Positions 41,698 to 54,980 of a DNA stretch of 64,000 nucleotides are shown here, in pieces (position 1 is the first letter of the stretch; each line of letters opens with the position of its first letter). The notes under the pieces are model-generated. The model was given only the letters and a program-made list of their open reading frames with translations. It was not told the DNA's origin and did no database searches. Source of the DNA: Silene latifolia (taxonomy: Eukaryota > Streptophyta > Magnoliopsida > Caryophyllales > Caryophyllaceae); the NCBI RefSeq assembly GCF_048544455.1, contig NC_133534.1:223910292-223974291 (forward strand), written 5' to 3'. Position numbers and translations under genes: made by a program.

Positions 41698-43835
41698 TGT
41701 GGACAATGGCAGCGGTCTTTTGAAAGCCACGCTCGGCGGCGTAAAGATGCTTTCGACCGGATCGTTTTTGATCGGTCGGTTTCGTCTCGGTAAGGGTCTC
41801 GAAACGATTAGAGATGTTCGGAGTCGCCACCAAGCATTTGTGGGATGCTTGGAACCCGTTCGAATCCACTTTATACCTCGGTCAAACGAAGCACAAAGCA
41901 GTGTTTGACATAGGTACTAAAGATAAGGAATCGTCCCTCTTTAGCATCCTCTCTCTAGAATGAATCTCGTACGCCCTGGATAAGGTCGTCCACTATCTAA
42001 AGTTTCTGAGTAAGAGGTGAAGGTACGTATTGGGAAGCCCTTTAATCAGACACCCAATCCCGCCCATGTAGCGCTCTCTCACCGATCGATCTTGGTTGGT
42101 TGAATGCAAAAGTTGATAAAACGGTTTAAATGCATGAATGCGCATCCAGTAATTTAAACCTAACATGTGAGAGCTTTCTAAGTCGGTTGATTTAATCCAA
42201 GTATCAAGTATAAGATGTCGAGTTGGATTTATGGTTGATTTGCATGCAAGACGGAAATTAAACATCCATTTACCGTATTAGGTTTATGGTGCATAACGTG
42301 ATCCATTTGTCTTAGTATGACATTTTGCAAATATGATTTTTGAATGAGCAAATTAGTCATCTGATCCGTCCTATATCCGGGTTAACCGGAGTCGGGATCG
42401 TCCTAGACTAATGCTGGAAAGGGAACAGACCCGCACCAGGCGGCCACATGAGGCGCGAGCCTGTTGGCGGTGCAAGGGGGTCTCCCCTAGTTTTGTAAAT
42501 AAGAAAGAAATGGGCTGTTTAGGCGCGGGTCAGTCAATGGTTTAAGACGTGTTCTGACCATTTGAAAAACGTTTATAAAACGTGTTGAAAATGGGTATTT
42601 GAACCCGTTTTGGTTTGAAAGGGTTGTTTAGACCGTATTTGTTGATTTGAGGAACGAGACTCGAATAATCATCATTATTTTGATGATATTCGGTGTCGGG
42701 TTCGACTTGGCAAGCTTGACATGAATAGTTTTGAAAATAATTATGAACTAATTGTTTTAAGTTCATTTGAATATAATTAGTCGATACTCATCATCGTACC
42801 CGGGTTAAAATCCGGCATGATATGTAGAACCAAGGATGACTTTGTGTTGGTGACTAATACAAGATGTAAAGAAATGATGAAAGGCTTTAAAAATACCTCC
42901 AAAAATGTAAAGAAATGAAATAAAAGGCTTTAAAATACCTTTTAAATGTAATTAACTAAATATTATCATCGAAACACGGATTAAACCGTCATGGTATTTG
43001 GAACCAAGGGTGAAAAATGTTTTATGGTTTAAAACTTGTAAAAGCAAATAAAATAAAAGAGGTTTGAAAATATTTGAAATGGTAAAAACCGATTACAAAT
43101 ATGAAAATAAATCAAAAAGGAAAGACGAGAACAAACACGGTTGAGTCTGACCTGGACACCCCATTGAGGCGCGAGCCTCTGTGCAGAAGAAGAGGCTTCT
43201 GTCTCAGGCCAAAACTCAGTTTTGGCTCGTTTTTTCCATATTTTGGACTATGTTATGCATGATTTAGCATGTTATAGTCATGAAACAAGTAAAGACATGA
43301 TAAAAGAAGGATTTTTACACCCTCATACTTACATGCTTGGTTATGGCGAGAAACCGACGTAAGTGTAACAACTCGTATGGTCGTAAAAGACTCGGTTAAA
43401 AACCGTTTTAGTAAGTAAAAAGAGTGTTTTAAGATTAGTGACGGTGTAGTGGTCGAAATGGTCGGTCAAGTTATTAAATGCACGATGACGGTACCAAACA
43501 ATGTGTAAGGCTTGTATTTACGATCGGTAGGTCGTAAATACGCGCCGGATTGTGACTTAGGAAGTCGAGTCGAGAATTTTAAGGGAGAAAAGAGGGGGCG
43601 GACACTCGCGTAAGTTCTCAAATGGTGGCATTTGAGGGGTATTTATAGGAAAATGAGTGGTTGTGTGAGTTTTGAGCGATGTGGCCACCCGCGCTGCTCA
43701 AAGAGGCGCGAGCCACGTGGCGGGTCTTCGAGGTGTCTTGTCGCTTTCACACAAGTGCAATCATGATTTGTTTTATCGTAGGATTTGTAGTCACATGTTT
43801 GGTACTTGACCATTCATGAATTCGGGAAATCTTAG
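41698..43835 (-). repeat. Tat-like LTR I, truncated
   Basis: It is homologous to the neighbouring LTR II in several blocks: GGAGTCGCCACCAA, GGTACGTATT.GGAAGC, CCAATCCCGCCC, AAGTCGGT and TTTACACCCTCA.ACTTACATG. Its right (U3 start) end is missing where it meets LTR II. It contains the 12-mer GAGGCGCGAGCC at 42450, 43166 and 43703, at 752, 1468 and 2005 bases from its left edge. The left edge is placed by homology and may be off by some bases. Confidence 0.55.
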
Positions 43836-46255
43836 TGTGGACAGCGGGGGGTCCACGGGGGCGCTTGGGAGAGAAGAGAAATAAGTGTTTGCATTTGTGT
43901 TGGAGTCGCCACCAATTTTTATGGGAAATTGGAACCGTTCGAATACCTCGTGTCATGTCAAGACACAAAGTAGAGACATGAACACTAAGCAATCGTTACC
44001 CTTAGAATTCTATGTCTAGAATGACTCTCGTGGATGCCAATGAACACGGGTGTTCACGGAGATCTGGAGTAAGGGGTGAGGGTACGTATTAGGAAGCTCT
44101 TTTGATCGAACACCTAATCCCGCCCGCCTCGATAGCGGCCTCTACTAATGATTAGGGAAGTTATTCGTACTCGATATATCGTCGATTGTATGCATGCAAT
44201 GCAACATCCAAGTTTTAATCCTAGCATGTGAGAATTAATACTAAGTCGGTGAACAATTAATTTAACAAACAATTGGGTCGAAGTAGGATTTAATGCTCAA
44301 TTACATGTGAGAACATACAAATGATACAAGAAATAACGATAAATACAATAAAAGAAAATTACAATAAAAGAATTACAATAATTACATTGGATTAGGCGAT
44401 TTATGTCGAAAATACTTTTAAAACGGATGTTTTGAGAAAAAAGAATAAAAGAATAAAATTACGAACAAATCAGTAGGTGATAATACGATTAATAGTTAAT
44501 TATACGTAAGCTAAATAAACTAAGTCAAGGCAGAAAACGGAGTTCAAGGACAGAATTCAACCCGGAACTGGCGCAGCAGAGCTGCGTCCTTTGGAATAGG
44601 CGCAGCAGACACTGCGTCAGCTCCTGACCTGAATTCTGGCTGTGAAGCCGGAATTGCGTGTTGTTAATACTCATCGGTGAATTTAACGATGGATTAGTTT
44701 ATTTACTCGGATGGAAGTGATTAGTAGGTTATTTACATACGATTAATGGTCATAAAAGCAATAAACATGGATGAGACGGAGATAAGATTGATTAATTACA
44801 TGATTAGTGATTGATTTACAAACTAAACTAATTAATTAGGCTAAACATGATGAGTTAATGATGGATATATGATGGTGAAGATAAACAACAGATGAAAATA
44901 TATCAACGACGAATTCCAGAAACTCAATATGAACAAATTGAATTTCTACAACCCGGATTGAATTTAATGACGAAAACCCGCAAATATGAGATTATAAGGG
45001 ATTTAAGTCGGATTTAATGATAAATTACGTGCTAATGAATGATAAACAATATACATGTGAATTATTATGATATTACGACGCAGAATTAACAAACAAACGA
45101 AAACAAATAAGAATTTGACGAATTACAGAGGACGAAGGAAGAAGAAAACAAGCAGGAACTGCGGCAGCCTCACGAAGAGGCGCAGCAGGTACTGCGCTCC
45201 TTCGAAGAGGCGCAGCAGTTGCTGCGTCCTTTCTCGACGGTCAGTCTTCTGGAAATCCGCAAAAAGAGGTTTTTAAAGCATGGTTTAGAAATCGGTTTTA
45301 AGAGGTATTTTCGACATAAATCTTATAATTGTGATACAATAATTAAAATACAATAAATAAAAGAGAGATTTACACCCTCAGACTTACATGTTGACGAAAC
45401 GAGGAGGACTAAGATATCGATTAGTGATGCTCGACGCGAATGCAAAGAAAGTGCCCTCGTAAGAGGAAAACGATTTGATTAATTAAGTTGATTGATTGTG
45501 TAGTTGGTCAAATTGGTCGGTCATGCAAACGAGGCTGGTACTCAGAAGGATCCGAGCTTACGTGGTTGAAAAATCAAGCACGTAGATGCCAAAAAGTAAG
45601 AACAAAAGTCTAGAATGCAAAGGGAGAAGAGAAGGGCGAACACTCGCGTGAGAAATATGAGGAGCGAAGGCTCCTATTTATACTAATCAAGTGGAGGAAA
45701 TAGGGTTTCGGAGACTCTTTGGAAGTGAATCTCGGAAAGATATGAAAAAGATACGAAAACTACGCAGAATTGGACCTGGGAAGAGGCGCAGCAAGCACTG
45801 CGTCTCTTGGAAGAGGCGCAGCACCTGCTGCGTCTGTTCCCAAGTGGTTTCCTCCTGCGGAAGAAAGATTTCCGTGTTTTAGTTTTGGAAGGACGAAATA
45901 ATTTGGTTTTCTTTAATACTTTATATGAATATTACGGGAAATTGTTTGCCAAAAGATTAAGATTGTGAAATATTTATAAAATATGGAATAGAAATATCCG
46001 GAACATTCCAGAACATTCCGACTCGGGATTGAACGATTATCAGGAAAATGGAGACGGTTTTAGGCCCGGACTCCAAATGTACTCTAATTACTGTCAAAAC
46101 GACCGAATCGGCACGTAGATGACAACTAAGAGGTAGACTTTGAGCAATGACTTGAAGATAAACTTATGAACTGTCACAAATCGTTCCGCGTACCAAACAT
46201 GCGGCCCAATCATCACCGGGTGGTTTGCGAGAGGTGTAGAAATGAGGTATCTACA
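43836..46255 (-). repeat. Tat-like LTR II, 3' LTR of a minus-strand element
   Basis: On the minus strand it begins TGTAGATACCTCATTTCTAC just after a purine tract AAAGTGGGGGCTC (plus strand 46256-46268), so this is a 3' LTR. Its left edge TGTGGACAGC is placed by homology with LTR I. It has three GC clusters, each a pair of GGCGCAGC...GCTGCGTC units: 44570/44599, 45177/45207 and 45783/45813. Confidence 0.65.
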
Positions 46256-47698
46256 GAGCCCCCACTTTGACTGAGGCTTGGACAAGGCGAAAGTCAAAGT
46301 ATAGCCATCAGTCAATCAAGATTACAACAACCGACGACTATGGCGACGCGAGGCGGTTCAAGGGGTCTGAACCAAGGACCTGTCGTCGGGAACATTTTAG
46401 AGTTTGTCGACTATCGGGGAGGGTCGTTTAAAGTCCATTAGACTACGTAAGGAGGCTCGCCAGCCATAAGAAGAGACCATACCTGAGACTTCTTCTCGAA
46501 ATGCTTCCGGAGGTGCATGAGAGCTAAGGAGCGAAGGTCAGGTGTGAGGGCTAAAATAAAGTGAGTAGCAGGACACAGACGGGAACTGCTGAAAGAAAAC
46601 TGCTTGGGTAGACGTTAATCTCCATATCGTGAGAGGGAAAGTATATCCACTTACTCTCGTGAAGGTGTGTCGAAACACCTGTGAAGGAATAAATGCTTGT
46701 TGCGATGAGCAAAGGTCTTGGAAGCAATAAATAATGTGTAAAAGTCTGTAGCTGGCTTGGTAAATGCGGGCCGGAACGAAAGATAATCGTCAAAAGGACC
46801 AAAAAGATAAAATAGCATCGGCGAAGAGGCGCACTAAAGATGGGCCCACAAATAACAAACTCATAACGAATTTTTGAAAATTCGTATGGAGGGAACACAA
46901 GGAAGAGGCGCAGCAAGAGCTGCGCCTGCTGCGTCTATTCCCCAAAGTGTATTTTCTGCGTAAAAACGCGATAATCAGAAGGTTCATTTCATTATTTCGA
47001 AATACAAATCCTTCAATTTCTCTCTCAAAAATCAATCATTTCCGCCAAGGTTTGATCCAAAAGCTTGCATTAATCATGACTAATCGAGGAATGTGTCTCA
47101 TTCTTGCATTAATCTTATGTATTTGTCGAATTTTGGATCGAAAAATTAGGGTTCATGACCCAATTGATCGAAAATTTGGGGCTTTTCCCCCAAATGCATT
47201 TGCTTTGTCAAATTGACATTAGAAATGGATAATTGGTAGTATAAGGAACATAACCATGTACTTATCTTGAATTTTCGTTGAGTTTTTGAGCCTTTGAGTG
47301 AAATTTGAGACGGTTTCACAGCTGAACCGTAAATTGCTTCGAAAATAGCCTTAGGATTGCCCATTTGCGATGAAACTTGATATTTGGGACCCTTGGATGA
47401 TGGGTAAACTTTATATCATCTCGGAATTTTGGTTTGTGACAGCTTCTTCAGGACACTTTCTAAGGCATAATCGCCATTATAACGAAATGCTGCCGAAATT
47501 TCGACTCGAACCCGGAACTAGGCTTCAAATTAGGCTTGACTTGACCCAAATTACCACATGAGTGATCGGGTTGGTGGGAATATGGCCAAAGACGGCGAGA
47601 AAAGAGCGGTTTCAGAGCTTCCAAAGGCTCGAAAATCCCTTAACCAAGGCTTGTCGTCATGCGACGCGGCCTAAACTTGCTTTAACGTCACAGGTGAT
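46256..47698 (-). other. 3' interior of the Tat-like element, promoter side of the antisense ORF
   Basis: The sequence next to the LTR holds the purine tract and no sense ORF. A further GC cluster GAGGCGCAGCAAGAGCTGCG starts at 46905. The part from about 47,000 to 47,698 is presumably the leader and promoter of the plus-strand plant-mobile-domain ORF. No other gene is seen. Confidence 0.5.
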
Positions 47699-49331
47699 AT
47701 GGCTTCTACTTCTGGGAGAGCTTCCATGGAGATAGACACTACTGCTGTCGAGGAGGCTCTAGAGCAGGCCTTCACCGCCGCGGTGATGGCTGCTGGAGAC
47801 GAGGTCCACGAGGAGGAGGCTGCTGAGGAGGAGGAGGCCCCGAGACGGGCCAACGTTGGACGAGGAGGTCGTCAGCTGAGAGGAGCTCCTGCGTGGGCTG
47901 ATACTTGGGAGAGTAGGCACCTAATGTGGGCTGCCGAGGGTCACATGTCCTACAGGACGGTGAAGAGTTTGGTAAATAGGAATTCACTACTCATCACTCA
48001 TCTTCTTTCGTTTTATTTGCTCATATCTTTTCCAATTTTCATTCGAAACTAAAGATAGCTTTTGTTTCAAATCACAATAGGAGGCCGGGAACATCAGGTC
48101 ATTCTCGGGCTACACGACAGCGATGGAGTGCTACGAGCCATTGTCGGCAGAGGAGCGCCATGATCGAGCGCGGAGCGTTCGGTTCTTTGGTGCAGGCCTG
48201 AAGGGATATCGCGAAGAGGAAGCTGCGGGCTAACCTTAGCCTGGTCCGCGCTTTCTTGGACCGATTCTGGGATACGACTTCCACATTTCACATGCCTTTT
48301 GGTGAGGTGGGAGTCACTCTGGAGGATTACGGCATGATTTCTGGTCTGCCATGTGGGACCGAGGAGGTGGAGTGGCCGTAGACTGCCATGAGGGCGGACT
48401 CGGCCGAGGTGAGGAGACTGATCGGCTGGAACTTGTCGCCGAAGGCCGTCACAGTGCCGGGCTTGGTGCCTAGCTCCTACGTTCGTGACTACTTTGCGGG
48501 AAAGATCCCGGCGCTGGTCACGATTGACGGGAGGGAGACGGCTCCTCCTCCCTGTACAGCTGAGCAGAGGGCTCGTTTGTGGCTCTGGTGGTTTCTGTCT
48601 TCGATTTACCTCGGAGACAAGGAAGAGAGGCTGTCGACGAAGCTTCTTCCCTTCCTTTCTGACCTGAGCTCCCTAGGGCGTTGGGACTGGGTCACTGATG
48701 GCTTTGCGGTCCTCATTCGCTTCATGAGGGCCATGGTTCGTCCGAAGTTGATGGAGAAGGGGACTTCTCCTGGTGCTGTTGGACCTGGACTACTGCTGGA
48801 GGTATGAACCTTCATTGAGACTTGAAATCAATTCCTTTCTTTATCAAATCATGAATGATCGTTATTGTCTATCTTGTTTCACAGGCGTGGGTGTACTCCT
48901 ACTTCCCGGGCCTCGCGCCCAAGAGGACGGAGCCGCTGGAGAAGGACTATCCCGTTGTGAGGGATTGGGTGATGTGTAGGACGAGGAGCAAGCGTTCCTC
49001 TCACGGCGTTTACCGGCGGGACGTGAACGCTCTTCAGCTGGACAGCTTAAGCATCTCACTTATATTCATTCGCTTCTTCATTGTTTTTAATCGATCATAG
49101 GAATGATCCTTGTTTGTCTTATCACAGTGGGTGCCCAGACCTTGGGCGGAGTACGCCGGAGCTCCTCCTTTTTGTGGCTGAGGTCCTTCGACCCAGGAGC
49201 TCGAGCCGGCTGCTGCTGAGGACGTCGATGGGTCCTGTGTGGTACTTGGGCGAGCGCTTGGCTCGTCAGTGCTCTCGGGACGTGTTGACGGTTCCCATCG
49301 ATCCTCCTAGGACGATGTTCAGGGAGCCTTC
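47699..49331 (+). pseudogene. Plant mobile domain (PMD) protein, intron-containing, broken and truncated
   Basis: Exon 1 is 47699-47971 (ATG; acidic, then RRANVGRGGRQLRGAPAWAD). Exon 2 is 48081-48801, exon 3 starts at 48885, and exon 4 at 49128. The domain is shown by FLDRFWDTTSTFHMPFGEVG, VTLEDYGMISGLPCG, RLWLWWFLSSIYLGD and WVPRPWAEYAGAPPF, as in MAIN/MAIL1-related and transposon-borne PMD proteins. Exon 2 has a frameshift between about 48,205 and 48,230 and an in-frame TAG at 48379. The donor of exon 3 near 49,040 is degraded. A copia element cuts the gene at 49,331. It is antisense to the Tat-like LTR at 43836-46255, which fits an additional ORF of a Tat-lineage retrotransposon. Confidence 0.75.
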
Positions 49332-50319
49332 TGAGGGGTAATATCCGTATAAGACCCTTTAAATATAGGACTATAACGTAAATTTAACATGTGAACTATG
49401 GTCATAAACGAAATACAAAACAGAAACGACAAAGATAAAGAATCAACCTCGGGTCCTTTATAGTGCGGCGTAAAGAACAGAAATCAACAGAGATTTCCTC
49501 CTAATTGTTGCACCCAAGACCGTCTGAGACTATGCCCTTGTGCTAGAAATGCTCTCTAATTGACTTGCAATATCGAGAGAGCTATTGTGAGGTTTTTCAG
49601 ATGTGAGATCTAGGTTTCAGAGAGAAAACGATCTCCAAAACCCTAATTTTTGTCAAAAATGAATTAGGTCTCAAAGAAGAGGAAACCTCTCCTTTTGATG
49701 GCCTCGGTCCGCGGGTCACTAGAGGAGGGAGTGGGATTTCCACTTTCTCCTCATTTAACTCGTGATCCTACTGATCCGACTCGTCTCGCTAAAATGTATA
49801 TGACGCGGTTTTTATTATAAATCGTCATCGGTTATCGGCTATTAAAATATCAACTAATGACACGGGTTAGTTGAAGTATTAATACATGTCCGACAAAGAC
49901 GATATTGTATAATTTATTCAATACACATTAATTAAATATAATCTTTTATATTTAATTTACGAATTAACTGTTTAATTCGCCTTAGCCCATTTTATTTAAT
50001 CCGTATTAAATATAATATCTCAACATCACATTTTGACTAATTACTAGTCAAATAACTCGGACTAAGCGGTTAGTCAAAATTGGCATCAACATGATTGTAT
50101 TTTCATCTTTGTCACATCTCTCAAACGTATCCTATAGGTGTGACTTTTAGGGACCGTTGATCACCGCCATCAGTATGACAATAACGTCAAACTTATCTAG
50201 CAAGCCAACCGTTATTGATAAACGTGGATCAAGTGATAATAATACCAAAAGTATGCCCTTTGATCCTTTTAGAGATTTATAAGTCCTTGCACTAACTGTT
50301 AAGGACACCAACCCCAACA
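49332..50319 (-). repeat. 3' LTR of the decayed copia element
   Basis: On the minus strand it starts TGTTGGGGTTGGTGTCC after the purine tract AAGTGGGAGCT, and ends ACCCCTCA. A duplicate of the tract and LTR start lies 73 bp further (TGTTGGAGCTTGTGTCC after AAGTGGGGGTT), so the LTR may instead extend to 50392. Confidence 0.75.
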
Positions 50320-50325
50320 AGCTCC

Positions 50326-50416
50326 CACTTGTCCGTACAAGTGTATGTGCAATGACGTTATCCGCACTAACTGGAGGACACAAGCTCCAACAAACCCCCA
50401 CTTGTCCGTACAAGTG
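50326..50416. repeat. 73-bp tandem duplication with palindrome at the polypurine tract
   Basis: CACTTGT-CCGT-ACAAGTG occurs at 50326-50343 and 50399-50416, each followed by TATGTGC and preceded by the C-rich complement of the purine tract. Confidence 0.85.
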
Positions 50417-51174
50417 TATGTGCGATAACCGATTCTCATATTCATTTAAAATTTCTCCCACTCAATGTAAAACAATTTGCAGATCCGGATCCGCAAAGGT
50501 CGTATTTTACAATCGATCCGTATCAAGAGTGGTTTCCCCGACTAGAGAGTAACTTAACCGATAAAACGAATCCGTATCCGAGCATGGCCATGCATTTCGA
50601 TTCTGACTCCTCGAGTGGCCCCGAGAAATATCGAGTACCTGATAAAGGCTGAATATTTCCTTCAACTCGACTCCTTCCGATCTAAGCACAACATGAAATG
50701 ACCCAGAAAAAATCTACTTGGCCCCCTGTTACGGATGACCGTGAGAAAGAAACCAAAGTCACCCAAAATTTGCCGTAGTCTCAAGAGACAGTCGATAGTC
50801 AAAAGAATCGACTCTTAGGATCACCATGGAGGTCCTATCCACGACCGGGCGCCGAATGTTATAAAACATTTAGGACTCCACGTCGATGTCACAATGGTGT
50901 CCTACGAGATATCCGTATAACTCGCCTCGTGATTGGTGGTCAACCGGTTGACTTATGGCTCGTTGAACCCACCATCAACCAACGTCACAAAATAATTGCC
51001 AGAGTTATCAGCTCATGTGGGCAATTAAGGACTAAAAATATAATGTTTGTTCAGTTCACTTTGTGGTGTTCAAAATTGTCGTACAATTCCACATGAAAAA
51101 CAAAATATATAAATATCAAAACGATGATGTTGTATAGAGTACAAAAGAGAATGAATCTAATCCATAAAAGAGTA

Positions 51175-54100
51175 CTACAACTTAGGAACACGTTTAATTC
51201 CCATGGAATTAACGTGCCCTTCATGCTTATCTTGTCGTAATGGTTTAGTGAGAGGATCTGCTATGTTATCATCTGTAGCAATCTTTTCTATCACTACTTC
51301 CTTTTGCTCCACGTAATCTCGGATTAGATGAGCTTTCCGTTGTACATGTCTAGACTTGTTTCTAGACTTTGGCTCCTTAGCTTGGAAGATGGCACCACTA
51401 TTGTCGCAATAGATGGTGATCGGGTCATTCGAACTAGGCACTACAGATAGTCCATGTAAGAATTGACGCATCCATATCGCTTCCTTTGTAGCTTCAGACG
51501 CGGCATAGTACTCGGACTCGTCGTAGAATATCTTTGTAATAGTTTGTTTGGAACTCTTCCGGTGATGCAGCGCCATTAAGAGTAAATACGAATCCAGACT
51601 GAGATTTCGAGTAATCTCGATCCGTTTGGAAGCTAGCATCTGCGTAACCGTTTGCGCATAGCTTTTGTTCGCCTCCATAAGTCAATGCCCAATCTTTAGT
51701 CCTCCGTAGGTACTTAAGAATGTTCTTGATGACCAGACCAATGTGATTCACCTGGATCTTTGTTGGAATCGACTTGTCATACTCAATGCATATGCCACGT
51801 CCGGACGTGTGCATATCATGGCATACATGATTGATCCTATAGCCGAGGCATAAGGAATCCGTGTCATGCGCTCTTTCTCTTCCGGTGTCTCGGTGCCGAG
51901 ACTTGCTCAAATGCACCCCGGAGCCATAGGAAGAAAACCCTTTTGGAGTTAGTCATCTTTGAATCTCTCTAGGACTTTGTCTATGTAAGACTCGACCGAG
52001 AGATAACATCCGACGTGATCTATCTCGATAGATACGGATGCCCAAAATTCTTTGTGCCTCACCCAGATCTTTCATCTGGAAATGGTTCTTCAACCATACT
52101 TTCACCGAAGTTAAGAGAGGTATGTCATTCCCAATCAGGAGTATGTCGTCAACATACAATATTAGGAAGACAATCTTGCTCCCACTCGACTTGATATAAA
52201 GACATGGTTCCTCGATCGATCGAGTAAATCCATTTTCTTTTATCACTTGGTCGAAGCGATGATTCCAACTCCGAGATGCTTGCTTAAGTCCATAAATGGA
52301 ACGCTTAAGCTTGCACACTTTCTTAGGATTTTGTGGATCGATGAAACCTTCGGGTTGTACCATGTACAACTCTTCCTCCAAAAAGCCGTTTAAGAAGGCG
52401 GTTTTCACGTCCATTTGCCAAATTTCATAGTCATGAAAGGCGGCAATCGCTAAGATAATCCGAATGGAACGCAGCATGACTACGGGTGCAAAAATCTCAT
52501 CGTAGTGCAAACCTGGCACTTGGGTGAAACCTTTAGCAACTAGTCGTGCTTTGTAGATATCTTCTTGACCTTCCACAGAATGCTTTATCTTGTAAAGCCA
52601 TTTGCATTGAAGGGGACGAACCTTAGCAGGTAAGTCAACAAGATCCCACACGTTGTTCTCGTACATGGAGTCCATCTCGGATTGCATGGCCTCAAGCCAT
52701 AGCTTTGAGTCAGAACTAGTCATGGCACCTTTATAGGTTGCGGGCTCACTACTCGTTAAGAGTAGAACGTCATCTATATCATGTTCCTCGACCATACCTA
52801 TGTATCTGTCTGGAGGAATAGAGACTCTTCCCGACCTCCTAGGTTCCTCGGGAATATTAACCGCGCGGCCGGGATTGAAGGAACTGGTTCCTCCAATGGT
52901 TGCTCGGTACTTGGTTCTGGAATCTCCGATAGTTCGAAGGTTCTATCACTCTTTGCATTCTCGAGAAATTCCTTCTCTAAGAATGTCGCACTAGCCGCAA
53001 CAAAAACACGTTGTTCGGTTGGCGAATAAAAGTAATGACCAAGCGTTCCTTTAGGATAACCTATAAAGTATGTCTTGACCAATCGCGGGCCGAGCTTATC
53101 CTCGTGTCTCCACTTGACATAAGCCTCGCAGCCCCAAACCCGTATAAAGAACAAGTTAGGGACCGTTCCCTTCCATAGTTCATATGGAGTCTTGTCAATG
53201 ACTTTAGACGGACTTGGTTAAGTATTAGAGCAAAAACGAGAAGAGCATAACCCCACAATGAGTCGGGCAACACGGTGTGACTCATCATGGATCGAACCAT
53301 ATCAAGTAGTGTTCGATTTCTCCGTTCGGACACACCATTCAATTGAGGTGTTCCAGGTGGAGTTAAGCGTAGGGCAATCCCACGGTCCTTTAGGTGTTGA
53401 TCAAACTCGTGAGAAAGATACTCGCCACCACGATCCGAACGTAGTGTTTTAATCTTTCTACCCAATAGGTTCATGACCCTATTCTCGGTATTCTTTGAAT
53501 TTCTCAAAGGATTCACTTTTGTGCTTCATTAAGTAGACATAGCCATATCTACTTAAATTGTCCGTGAAAGTGATGAAATACCTATAGCCTTCTCGTGCGG
53601 TGATTGACATAGGGCCACATACATCCGTGTGTATGAGTCCTAATAGGTCAGCAGCGCGCATTCCAACACCTTTGAAGGAAATCCGAGTCATCTTACCGAT
53701 GAGACATGATTCACACGTGCCAAATGATTGAAAATCAAAGGCCGAGATAGCTCCATTTTTGATGAGCTGTTTTACGCGTTTCTCATTAATGTGTCCCATA
53801 CGGCAGTGCCATAGATACGTTTGATCTTTGTCACCAACCTTTAACTTTTTATTCGTTACGTGTAATATTTCGGTGGTCTGATCTAAAACATAAATTCCGT
53901 TCATGGAGACTGCCTTGCCATAAATCATATCGTGTAAAGAGAAAATGCAAGTATTATTCTCTATTACAAATGAAAAACCAAGTTTGTCAAGTGCGTAAAC
54001 CGAAATAATGTTTTTCGAAAGACTAGGTACATAATAGCAGTCATATAATGACAACTCAAATCCGCTAGGAAGCTGGATCACATATGTCCCCTTTGAGATG

Positions 54101-54980
54101 GCAGCCACTCTTGCTCCATTCCCAACACGCAGTTCCACCTCACCCTTTACGAGGGGTTCGATGTTTGAGCCCCGCACATGATTACACAGATGAGAACCAC
54201 AACCAGTATCAAGTACCCAAGTTCCGTAACTTGCGTGGTTAATCTCAATCATATGAATAAAAGTAGAAGAGAGAGAAGACATACCAACAGGTTTAACACG
54301 ACCTGCCTTTAAGTCCTCATGATAAACAGGACATGTACGCCTCCAATGCCCAGTATTGTGGCAATGATGGCATTCCATGTTTTCATTCTTGCTCTTTGTC
54401 ATGCCTGATGAGGTGCTCGACTCACCAGGCCCACTCTTTCCTGAACCCGACTTCTTGAACTTCGGTTTACCCTCGCTAGGTTTGCTCGAGCTTTGCCCTT
54501 ACCTTTCCCCTTGTTTGTCACAACGAGAACATCCTGTTTCAAGCTCCCATTGAACTTCATGTCCTTCTCGGTCTGTACGAGAAGGGAGTGCAGTTCATGG
54601 GGACTTTTCTTCAAATCATTCATATAGTAATTCGCTCTAAATTGCGAAAAACCATCGTGGAGTGAGTGAAGCATGCGGTCGATCACAATGTTCTCGCTGA
54701 TCTTACAATCAAAGGTCTCCAGCTTCTCGACATTCTCAATCATGCTGAGAATGTGTGGGCTAACTGGTTGGCCCTTCTGGAGTCTCGCATCAAAGAAGCG
54801 AGTGGTATGCTCATAGGTCACGATTCTCGGTGCTTTCGAGAATTCCTTGGTGAGCGTGGTGAAAATCTTGTTCGCACCATGGGCTATGAAGCGTTTCTGC
54901 AAATTGGGTTCCATTGCAAAAATGAGTACGTTTTTAATCGCACCGCTTCCATACGAAATCATTAAACTTGGTGATTTCAA
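51175..54980 (-). pseudogene. Copia gag-pol, fragmented by frameshifts
   Basis: On the minus strand, from right to left: gag (54980-54399, with EFSKAPRIVTYEHTTRFFDA), zinc knuckle CHHCHNTGHWRRTC and protease VLDTGCGSHLC (54402-53479), pre-integrase LWHCRMGHINEKRV, integrase (SDRGGEYLSHEF, PQLNGVSERRNRTLLDMVR, 53516-53061), its C-terminal part (FFIRVWGCEAYVKW, 53154-52798), RT (52795-51953, KARLVAKGFTQVPGLHYDE, ILYVDDILLIGND), and RNase H (51916-51175, YCDNSGAIFQ, DPLTKPL). At least five changes of frame are needed to read it through, so it is dead. The order protease-integrase-RT-RNase H identifies Ty1/copia. Confidence 0.88.

Noticed and set aside
49636-49650. AAACCCTAATTT near 49,640 as a telomere-like or telo-box promoter
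   Set aside because: It lies inside a copia LTR and is a single short copy.
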